Source: Nautilus pompilius
Taxonomy: Eukaryota > Mollusca > Cephalopoda > Nautilida > Nautilidae
DNA length: 64,000 bases
Direction: 5' to 3'
NCBI GenBank assembly: GCA_018389105.1
Contig: JACATO010001434.1
Coordinates: forward strand, 221,001-285,000
Shown: positions 23,101-35,100 of the stretch, one piece after another
How positions within the stretch are numbered: position 1 is the first letter of the stretch
Layout of the letters: each line of letters starts with the position of its first letter
Program-made: the position numbers and the translations under genes
The notes under the pieces: model-generated
Database searches by the model: none
The model's input: only the letters and a program-made list of their open reading frames with translations
Told to the model about the DNA's origin: nothing

Positions 23101-26100
23101 CGAATGGCTCAGACGGGGATTCACATGATGCTGAACAACGGCTTTCTGGAAGCGAGGGATTTGTTCGAGACTCACAAGTGGGTGAAATCATCATCATCGT
23201 CATTATTATTATTATTGTTGTTGTTGTTGTTGTCGTCGTCGTCGTCGTCCGATTGTTATTTATTCCGCCTCTTGCTCCCTCAGTTTTCTCCCTCCTTCAT
23301 TCATCCGTTCGTCCGTCAGTGTTCGCCCCACTCCGGGTTAGTTGGGGTCAGCAAACCCTCTCCTACTCGCGGTTAGCTATGGTCAACAGTACTACCACTA
23401 CTACCACCACCACTGGTACCACGGCCGTTCGATTGGCGGCGACAGGGTTAATCACCGGGCGGGTGAGTCATCTGTTGTTGCTTGTCATAACCGTAGGATG
23501 TTGCAGCCCTGCTGCGGGTTCCCCCCCTCCACTCCACTCCACTCCACCCCGGACACGACCTTACCCCTTCCAGCCACCACCACCACCACCCAGAATTTCT
23601 CTCCATCCCCTTCATCGCGAACAGTTCATTACCGTCTGCCGTCCACGACCTGACCGACCCCGACACTCAACAAGACTCGCGTTCCCTGAAAAACCAGACG
23701 CGTTTCTTCTCGTCTAAAATTTCGATTGGTTTTCCCCTTCCTTCCCCATCCCAGCTATTTCCCCAGGTTTTCCCCTTCATTCCCCATCCCCAGCTATTTC
23801 CCCAGGTTTTCCCCTTCATTCCCCATCCCAGCTATTTCCCCAGGTTTTCCCCTTCCTTCCCCATCCCAGCTATTTCCCCAGGTTCCTTCCCCATCCCAGC
23901 GATTTCCCCAGGTTTTCCCCTTCATTTCCCATCCCAGCTATTTCCCCAGGTTTTCCCCTTCATTCCCCATCCCAGCGATTTCCCCAGGTTTTCCCCTTCA
24001 TTCCCCATCCCAGCTATTTCCCCAGGTTTTCCCCTTCATTCCCCATCCCAGCTATTTCCCCAGGTTCCTTCCCCATCCCAGCGATTTCCCCAGGTTTTCC
24101 CCTTCATTTCCCATCCCAGCTATTCCCCAGGTTTTCCCCTTCATTCCCCATCCCAGCTATTTCCCCAGGTTTTCCCCTTCATTCCCCATCCCAGCTATTT
24201 CCCCAGGTTCCTTCCCCATCCCAGCGATTTCCCCAGGTTTCCCTTCATTCCCCATCCCAGCTATTTCCCAGGTCCTCCCCATCCCAGCGATTTCCCCAGG
24301 TTTTCCCCTTCATTCCCCATCCCAGCTATTTCCCCAGGTTCCTTCCACCATCCCAGCGATTTCCCCAGGTTTTCCCCTCCTTCCCCATCCCAGCGATTTC
24401 CCAGGTTTCCCCTTCATTTTCCATCCCAGCTATTCCCCAGGTTTTCCCCTTCATTTCCCATCCCAGCTATTTCCCCAGGTTTTCCCCTCCTTCCCCATCC
24501 CAGCGATTTCCCCAGGTTTCCCCTTCCTTCCCCATCCCGCTATTTCCCAGGTTTTCCCCTTCATTCCCATCCCAGCTATTTCCCCAGGTTCCTTCCCCAT
24601 CCCAGCGATTTCCCAGGTTTTCCCCTTCATTTCCCATCCCAGCTATTCCCCAGGTTTTCCCCTTCATCCCCATCCCAGCTATTTCCCCAGGTTTTTCCCC
24701 TTCATTCCCCATCCCGCTATTTCCCCAGGTTCCTTCCCCATCCCAGCGATTTCCCAGGTTTTCCCCTTCATTCCCCATCCCACTATTTCCCCAGGTTCCT
24801 TCCCCATCCCAGCTATTTTCCCAGGTTTTCCCTTCCTTCCCCATCCCAGCTATTTCCCAGGTTTCCCCTTCCTTCCCCATCCCAGCGATTTCCCCAGGTT
24901 TTCCCCTTCCTTCCCCATCCCAGCTATTTCCCCAGGTTCCTTCCCCATCCCAGCGATTTCCCCAGGTTTTCCCCTTCATTCCCCCAATCCAGCTATTTCC
25001 CCAGTTTTCCCCTTCCGTCCCCATCCCAGCTATTTCCCAGGTTTTCCCCTTCCTTCCCCATCCAGCGATTTCCCCAGGTTTTCCCCTTCTTCCCCATCAG
25101 CGATTCCCCAGTTTTCCCCTTCCCCCCCCACTCCCCATCCCAGCTATTTCCCAGGTTTTCCCCTTCCTTCCCATCCCAGCTATTTCCCCAGGTTTTCCCC
25201 TTCCTTCCCCATCCCGCTATTTCCCCAGGTTTTTCCCTTCCTTCCCATCCCAGCTATTTCCCAGGTTTTCCCCTTCCTTCCCCATCCCAGCGATTTCCCC
25301 AGGTTTTCCCCTTCCTTCCCATCCCAGCTATTTCCCCAGGTTTTCCCCTTCTTCCCCATCCCAGCTATTTCCCCAGGTTTTCCCCTTCCTTCCCCATCCC
25401 AGCGATTTCCCCAGGTTTTCCCCTTCCTTCCCCATCCCAGCTATTTCCCCAGGTTTTCCCCTTCCTTCCCCATCCCAGCGATTTCCCCAGGTTTTCCCCT
25501 TCCTTCCCCATCCCAGCGATTTCCCCAGACCTCCCCCCTCCCTCCATTCACTCGAGACTTTCTGGTGTATTTATCAAAATACTAGTATCAATTCACTGTG
25601 TGCGCGCATTAATCATGGAGACGATAAGATTTAATAAATTAAAGGAAATACTGTATTTATAATAATGTCATTTTGAAATATTTTTTTTTCTTATTATTTT
25701 CTCCCAAAATGTCATCTACTTAATTTTTGTTGTTGTTTTTTTTTTCCCCCTTTTAATTATCAGGGACTGCTGTATAGGAAATAACTCTCTCCCCTCCTCT
25801 CCCCCCCCAACACACCCCTCACGATCTACCTGTGCCTGTAATTAATACCTTTGTTATGGAGCAAGTCTCAAGTCCTAAACCTAGGAGATTTTCCGTTTTA
25901 ATTATGAAAGTCTAGATGTTGAGAGGGATGGCTTTTATTTTAGGTTTTGGAGCTGGTGTAATATGACAAGAAAAGAAAAAAAGAATCACAATTGCGCACT
26001 GATGGAAGCATTGTTTTGTTGTTTTTTTATTTTCACATGTTGTGCCAAATTAAAATCAGTTTGTACCTAATAAATTATACAAAAAGTAAATTAGCTAGGA

Positions 26101-29100
26101 TAGGGAGGGGAGGAGAAAGAAAGTGGGAACTGGTAGTTAATTCTGTCTGAACTCTCAAGCCTGAATAATGCCACTGTATATTACAGAAACTAAAAGTCTG
26201 GAGAAACGATGTAGTTTTCACACCGTTTCTGTGCTTAGAAGAAACAAAAATTCTTTTCATACAAACATTAATATATTAACAAAAGACAATGAAAAAAATA
26301 ATCTTCTGCCAAGCAAAAAAAAAAAACAATATAAACAGATGGAAAGCATTATTAATTGCCTCTAATTAATGTCTAGATAATCCCAGAATGGAAATTATTG
26401 ACTAGATATAAAATCTTATCTGACTCTCTGATGCAGAGTCTAGAGTTTCAAATAACTTAACAGATATACTGAAAAGCACTTGTTCTACTTGAAATATATA
26501 TTAGCCCATCTCTTTTTAACCACTGAAAAGATATTAATGGGAACTTGTAAATAAAAATCTATCTAAGATACAGTCTGTCTCATAACCTATGTTTGAAATT
26601 GGTTGACATTATTATTATTTATTTATTTTTTGGTTATTAAGGAGAGACTTGTACTTTTTCCCATGATGATTATAATCCACTACATTATTATTATTTTTTT
26701 GCATTCATCTTGATGAAAACGTAACAATTTCAATGCACTAATCTTTGAATAGGGTGTTTCATTGAGCCAGCGATATCAAATTAGTCTTATGTGTAACAGT
26801 CATATACACTAAAAGCAGTAGAAAAGTATTAAAAGAAAGTCATCCTGGGTTCCTTTGTAGAGTTTCACCATTTTTTGTTCATAATTATTTTTACCTAATC
26901 ATGGCAGAAGCATGGATTCTAGGATAAAAGACAGTAAATCTGTATTAATCTAATCCCATAATAAGGTTGCATGTCCAAGATTTCTTTAAGTATGAGTAAA
27001 TTCCATTCTAGTGAATGTATACTGAATTACTGCTAATGATCATAGGAACACTGACTCATGATTCTTTTAAAGTCTTAACTTTTATCAAAATTTTTCATTT
27101 TATTGGATTATTGTTATTCTTTTTCTGTTAGGCAACTAATGCTTTATAGTATTTATAATAAATTATAAAGTTGTGTTTTTCTAGAAAGTTTATGCTGCCT
27201 GAGTATGTACTTATCTTTGACATTTTCTTTATTTTAATGGAAATGCTGATCTTTCTTCTCAGATTAGTTTGTATTCTCTATGACCTGGACATTATTATTT
27301 CCAGCTGGTCCCAATGCAATCTACTTGTGAAATATACTTATCCAGGCACTCAAGACATGCTTGAGCAGATGCTTGAGCTATCAAGCATTCTGTGATGTAT
27401 TGTGAATTAGGACTGTTTAGTATTTCATCACTGTGATGATGGCTGATGAAAAAAGATTAAATGTGCTTTTACAAATTGCTCTTGATGCTCTTACTTATAT
27501 GTTTACTGTTCCTATTGGAGAATTCTAAACTGATATTTACTTTATATTTACTTTTTGTTTCAACCAGCATTGATGAAAAAAGATTAAATGTGCTTTTACA
27601 AATTGCTCTTGCTGCTCTTACTTATATGTTTACTGTTCCTATTGGAGAATTCTAAACTGATATTTACTTTATATTTACTTTTTGTTTCAACCAGCATTAA
27701 TTGTTTTATTCATCATCTTTAAACATATGGTTTTAGGAGAGCTAATTGAATACAGAAATTTCTACTTGATATAGTGAGCATCAAATCTTTTATTTCTACA
27801 TCTGACAGCTTTGATACATATTTTGAAAAAAAAAGAAATCTTTTGTAATAGTTGGGTTAAATTAGTATGTTGTAGGCCTGGTTTTTATTTGAGTGAGTTT
27901 GCTTTTATCTCCTTTTCTTTTTTCTTTCTAGAAATGAAAGTCCTCTGATGCATGCTGGGTCCAGTTTTTTATCATTTATGGTAAGAGAGCCTTCAAGTTT
28001 TTAAATATCTGAGAGGTAAGAATGTTGTGACCAGACAAATGAGCCAGAAAAATTTCCAAGTAAGAAAAACATTTCAAAATTGCTAATAAATGCAATATTT
28101 AAGACCAAAAGTTTGTTGTTTATACACACAATATATATATATATATAAATAACATGTAATCAACACACATTGTACATAAATAAATAACATGGATGTGTAA
28201 GCAACGCAACATAAATAAATAATAGATATGGAACACTTTCAATATTTATTCCAAAATCAACAGGATCACACCATGCAATTCCAAATGTGCTAACAGAAAC
28301 AGTGATAAAAATGAGTAGTTAGTAGATAGCAACAAATCAGGCTATATCATAATTATCACCAATCAGTACTTTGTGTCCACATTGCTACTTTGTAGAGTGT
28401 TGCAGCTCTGTTTGCCTTACTCTGATAGAATATTGTTTCTTATCTTGCATAGTGTCAGATAATTTTACAGATTAGTTTTAAAAACGTCTCTGACTATCTG
28501 TTGTTCATTAACATTTGTCAGTATCCTTTCGATGTTTTTCTGGTCCTTATGCCACCATTTTTATGTATGTCAGTCCACCATCTTCAGGAGTACCTTTATC
28601 TACCCAATACTGAGGATGCATGCAGAGGTGGATTTTTTGTGGGGAGCATCATCCATTTTGGTGTTCAGGAAAGGAAAGAAGTCTGTTTCCCATCTGCCAT
28701 GCTTATTTGGTAACTAAGGGTTTGGAAACCATCAGCAGTGATCCATCTCAACTTGTTTGAAACATTGCATTATGTGATGGTTTTCTAAATTCTTGGTGGA
28801 TAGAAAACAGATTTGGATCCCATACAGATCTGCTTTCAAAAAAAAAAAGTTACTAGGATTGTAGAGCAAAAAAAGGCAAACAGATTTATTAATAGCCTAT
28901 CATTAATTTTAAAAGGTTTTAAAGAAAAAAAGTACTTTAACATTTAAGTGTTTAGATATTATCTTTGGTATAATTTCATAACTCTGCCAAAATTATTTAG
29001 AGAAGAAAGACAAAAGTATATTATATAATGTCTGATAGTGGATGATTATCCAGGAGGCTGGTATGTATTGTACTTGGAGTGTTAATCCAAATACAAGATT

Positions 29101-32100
29101 CTGAGAAATTTAAACAGAATTTATTACTTAACAATAGTAAAGGCAGGGCCAGTTCTCTATTTTGTTATATATTTACACACACATGCACACACACACACAT
29201 ACAGTACTGGAAATGTGAACTGGATATGCGCAAATAATGAGTAATTGTGACTGAGAAACATATACAATATATTCACAATACATTATTACAGAAAATATAC
29301 AAAAACAAACTGAAAATGTTGTACAGTGCATTAGTAAGTATTCGGTATGTGAGTCCTTTACTTTATATAGTGCATGACATTTTGATTTCATGCTCTCATA
29401 CAGATCATCAGTGTATGACTGTGGAATATTGTTTCAAATATCCTGTAACTCTTTTCGCAATTTATCCAAGGTGTTTGGTTGCTATTTGACTTTCTCAGTA
29501 GCCATATAATCATGTGTAACCTCATTGATGTTCATATCAGGACTTTGTACAGGTCAGGGAATCTTTGAGAGTGTCCCATCAACCTCTTTAAGTTCCAGAT
29601 AGTTTTTCACCACATTGACTGTATGCTTTGGATCAAGTCATGTTGGAAGATGAATCTCTGCCTGATAAGAATGTCTTCCTGAGAGAATGGCATGATGGAT
29701 GAGAATCTGCCTGTATGTGTCAGCAGGCTGAACTACTACTGTAGTTTACTGAAGCTTTTGTATACTGACTATTATAACATTTCCTAGTCTGCCTTTGAAA
29801 AAACTGTCATTAATTATTGCCAAACAAACTCATTTGTAAAGAAAAATGGTCTTCCAGGTTTGATCATCACATTCTTTCCTTTCTGCTGCCCATTTCAGGT
29901 TTACTTTTTGGTTGCCACTCTTTAGTAAAGTTACTGGGTAGCTACCTGTACTTGCAGCTAGGTCATTTGCAAGATCTCTACTAGCTTGTCACCTGTGAGA
30001 ACATATCCTGAATACTTAACATTACTTTTGGCGAGTTTGAGTTTTCTTCCTCAACCACATTTTTAATCAACAGTATCAGTTTTACGTAATCTCTTCAAAG
30101 TCTTGCATACAGCTCCTTCTGAATCATGAAGTTAGATTGCAGTCTGCTGCGTGGAGCAGCCTTCACTGGCTAAGAGTTTGATTTCTGTACACTTGTCATG
30201 TGATATTTCCTTCCCCACAGTACACTGATATCTCTGCCTACATGTGTATAGTCATTCTACAGGTTTGCCGCTTTCTGACTGCTTGCATGACAGCCATTCA
30301 CAGCCTGACTGCACTATAGAGCATTTCATTTTGACACACAAGATGCGATTCTATCATGTTATTTGCACTTTATGCCCAGCTCTTCCTCTGTCTCCATAAT
30401 TATTTCCAATAGTGAATATGTGTAACAAATAACATTCCCCTTTATCTGAAGTGACTGTCCAAGGCATTTATTTAAATGCAAATATTGAAAGTTAGTGATG
30501 TTAGAAAAATTGTATTGATTTAACTTAATTGAACTAATGAGAAATTAAATCCTCCACCCTGTCCCATTTAATTTCCACGGTAATCTTTTGCTCAAGCAGG
30601 TGTTTCATTTTTAACAAGTAACCTGCATTGCAGTCTTTTGTTTCTATTAATCTTCTGATATCTTTGCAAGAAATTATTACAAAAGGGATGTTTGGTACAG
30701 AGGTCCTATGAGTTTCAAAACACAGCTTAATTGGTTTTATTCTGTTAAAAATGTATTTTTTCTTTGTAGGACACAATGAAAATTCAGTATTTTGTTTAAA
30801 AATCCAAGGTGGTGCAATATTTTGGCCACCACTGTACAACAATTTTGAGATGATGGTAAATTTATTGAAGTCATCTTTAATTTCTTTTAACCACTTTTAA
30901 TGATTACTGTTGGCATGCATGCAGAGTATAATGTTGTGTAATGCCGCTAGAATATTCTCTTACAGCACCTGGAAATAATTGGTCCTTTCTGAAGTATGCC
31001 ATTGTTTCATGCAATGCTGAAGAATGGTATGGAAGTCTTGGACTTTCTGTCATTTGATTTACACTGAACAGAAATCTTGCTACAAGTCCATACAAAACCA
31101 AAGATGTCACATGTTGGTGTCATAGTTCTCATCGCTGAGTTTGTCTCTGTACAACACAATCAATTTATGTGTTATGTAGTCTAGAAATAATGTACACTTG
31201 TATTCATAAAACTAGGTGATATCTAAGCAACCAAGAAAACGCAAAAATTGGCTGTAATTGTGGGCTTACCAAGAATCTATATTTCACACACGTCGATTTA
31301 TCGATGCACAAAATTACACATTTATTAACATATGACTGTTAGAAAACCCATACTTATTTTTTCCAAATGTGTATTTTTAAACTTCTGTCACATAAGTGGT
31401 TTTCATTGATATATCCTTTATGCCTGACGAGTTGTTTTAGTAAGTCCACAATGATGTTTTCTAGTGTACATGACTTGTTTTTAAAAAGTAGCAGTAAAAC
31501 AGTTGGAATGGTTCTGTAAGAAGGAACACTAACAACAGCTGATATATTACCATGGCTCAAAAAATATGATTATCAGGCTGTCATAATTGGCAACCAAAAA
31601 ATCTAGTTGATTACTATATTTTCTAATAACCATTAATGATACTAATATTGAAAACTATGACCAGCCTGATATGAGGGTCCTACTAAAACCTGTATGGACA
31701 TGAGTTATTGACCTGTTTGGACTATAATTTTGCAAATTATGGACAACTAAAATATGTAATAGTGATATACTCTCTATTTAAGATTTCAAACAAGAAAATT
31801 GTGATTCTATGAATTATGTCTGGTTTTAAAGAACAAGCAAGTGGCAACACATGGTTAGCAGAAGTGGCAGGAGTAACATGTGCTTGCTATGAAAAATATT
31901 AAAACAGAGAACAAAAATGTGAATAGGAGTGAAACAATGTATTGTTAGAGAAAGGAAGTAACTCTTGCAGCACGAAAATCTGAGAGATCTAGTCCAACTT
32001 TTGACATAGAAAAGTTGCCCACAGACTCAATCTGTATTGGTTCATGTTCAGGTTCACCCCTCTTAGCAAAAAGGGTCTCCTTTTAAACTTTGTGCCCTTC

Positions 32101-35100
32101 TCTGTTTAGCAGGTAGCTTGGAAGCTTGGATTATTCATGGGATTTCAGAGGATGGCAAACTGACTCCATTCAAAATCATTTTCAGAAGCTATGTAAGACT
32201 TCACTTACATATAAATTACTTGTTCATGAACTCCAGTGTGAATAACAGAAAGTAATTGTTAGGTACCTGGTAAATTAACCAAGATTTAGGCCACCTAGAA
32301 GGCGAAAAAAAATTAATTTAACCTCCCTACCATTACTCTGTTTAGGCTGGCTACCAAATTTTAAAAAAATGTTTGGAGCCCTCTTGAAATAAAGACTACC
32401 TGCTGCTCTTTTGAACCTGCATAACAACATTGGCACAATTTCCTAAACCAAGCACAGGAAAAAAGAGCAGAAAATCCCTACTGGAACTCTTCATTTTTTA
32501 GACTTGGGAGGAAACCCATGTCTAGCTGGTAAAGGTATGCCAAATTGAGCTGATCATGAGTGAATTGAGCTCTGGCCCTCAACTATAGCAGTCCAGTAGT
32601 TTACCACTGCAACACCATAAAATATAGCTCTTCAGTACAGTTTATGAAGGGATAGATGCTTGTAGATGATTCTCCATTAAAAAAAAACAACAAAAATTGC
32701 TCCTAAATTTTATAACAGCTACTCTTTGAGGCTTATCCCTTTGTGGAGTAATGCAGTTGTTTTCTTGAATATTATTAATGTATGTCATAGTTGTCTTGTT
32801 CTTTGAAGATTTTGTATGAATAGTTTATGGCAGATGTCAGTCAATTCTTGCTAGAAGTTTTATGTACTACAGACACTATTGTGCATAGGTCAGAGACTTG
32901 GGTCGTTGTTATCAGTAACACCAGGTTTCTTGCAACATGGGATTTTTCCTAAAGTACAGCTGTCAAGAAAATATAAAGAATTTATTGAGCTACAAAATCT
33001 AGAGAAAAACCTCTTATCATCTCCAGTAATTGATAACAGGTGAGGGTAGTCATATCAATAAATAAACTACCAATGGAGAATTTTTTTTTATATATATATA
33101 TAACCTTGACTGGCAAAATCTCATCCCATCTTTATCAGTGTCTGACAATCAATACATGGTGACAGTGTGCCAATATGTGTGTTTTGCCACTTTATGGCAT
33201 GAGTATTTTAGACTTTGCACACTCAAGAAAATTTGATTCTTCATGCCTCATTCATTTTTAATAAACAACAATCCAGGCTGTTTTTACCATTGAAACATTT
33301 GGTTAATACTTATTTTAAGGGCCTTTTAACATTTCTTAATTGTTCCTGAATTGTTGATGGAAGACACAGGCTGTGTCACACTGTGATATTTGTCATTGTC
33401 TCATTATGGGCTGGCTATAGAAAAAAAATAATAAAATGTTAGTTCTTTTAAAAAAAAAAAAAAAAAAAGATTTATCCAGTACTTAAACAGTCTTATTATT
33501 TATGGCTGTCTGCAAGGCACAATTTAGAATGCTTGCAAACAAGTCCTTTTTGACATCATACAGTATGCTGTGAACTATGTGGAAGAATGCTTCTAAAAAC
33601 TACCAAAATTAAAATTTAATTTTTTTTTTCTTCTTCCACAAGCCTGTTTTAAATAAGTCTATAAACAACACACTCAAAACCATAAGATAGCATCTTTCTC
33701 TAAAGTTTTGAAAGTCTCTCAGTTACTGTTTTGGTGTTCAGCAGATGGTTGTAAACTTAGAAGTAGGATATTTATCTTTTGTTGTTATTTCCTGAAAGCC
33801 TTGTTTCTGTTTAATGAATCATAAGGTGAAATAAGTATAAAAGGGCAACCCTAATAGATTAACCTCAGACCACTGGAGGAGTTCATACCAATGTTCTCAA
33901 TATATGTATTACAGGATAATTTAAACAAAGTGATTAAATAAAAACTGCAATCTTTGGAAAAGGTACTTGTTGATTCTTTGCTAATGAAGAGAGGATATCT
34001 GATAAATAAACAAGTGTCAGCTGATATTGTCCAGTAGTCTCGGCTTAATCTCATTTTGGCTTTCCTTTTATAAAATATTTTAAAATTAATATATATTCTG
34101 TAAAAAAAGAAATTTTCTGATATTAATATTTAATGATTAGATCAGGAAGCATACTCATTTTTTAAATAGCCTCCCATTTTTTTGAGAAGGAACCAAATTT
34201 CAGATATAAATAAGTCTGCATTATGCAACTCCCTGAACACTGTATTTGAAGTAATTTTGTGGGCACTTTAAAATTGTGAGAAATCCTTGTAAAGTTGTTA
34301 ATTTTCTATCTTTTTTTCTTGGTTTATCACTAAATTCAAGCAATAAACTCTGCTGCAGTATCATCAGCATCCATAATAAAACCACTGCTCATGCCAGTGG
34401 TGAGAAATGATCGCTCACCTGAGATACATGCCTTGAATGTTTAGTACAGCAAGAATGGAAAACCAAATTCCTTCTTACCTATGCACAGTTCAGACAGACA
34501 AACTTGGTGCTGTTTCATTTAACATTAGTTTACTTGTTTATTCTACTAACAGCTCTCGCCTGCAGTTGTCCTCAGAACCAGTCTCCTGACATCAGCACCA
34601 ACGTAAAAAGACCTCAGCATCTACATTGTAAGCACTTGGAAGTGGTTTGGTTGTTGTCTTTGTTCTTGGTATTCTCGCTCACTTTCTTTCTCTTTGACTT
34701 GGTTACTCTGAAGAATGTCTTGCTTAACTATCTTACTTCTTGTCTTTGGCTGCTGTTATAATCTGCTCTTTCTCTCTCTCTCTCTCTCTGTCTTCTCCCA
34801 TTCCCTGGGGAAAGGTTAAAGTGCATGTTCTAGTTGGAGAGGGAGAAGGCTACTCTCCATGCATTTCTTGGCTTCCTATGACCTGGTTTTTATTATTTAT
34901 TGTATCAGTATTACAACTTAACTCTTTCTGGTTTAAAACGTTCTCTTCTCTGTGTTTGTATATCGCAATCTTTTTGTTTTGTTATATTTTCATGAAAATT
35001 ATTACCTGTATTTAAGCCATGTTAAAAGTATTCTATAATCAGCAGTGTCATGTTTATAAGAAATCACTTGCCAGTCACCTGCCCTCAAAGCATATTTTCT

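Noticed and set aside
23726-25585. 619-codon plus-strand ORF rich in P, F and S (and a 185-codon ORF on the minus strand)
   Set aside because: It is the translation of the 38-bp minisatellite, which lacks stops in all plus frames. It lies in TTC39C intron 1 with no start context or splice support.
28330-28850. Minus-strand reading faintly like the end of a LINE reverse transcriptase
   Set aside because: The resemblance was scattered and full of stops in every frame; not strong enough to call without a search.
34504-35015. Hydrophobic ORFs suggestive of a membrane protein in TTC39C intron 2
   Set aside because: T-rich intronic DNA yields Leu/Phe-rich frames by chance; no conserved motif or exon structure.
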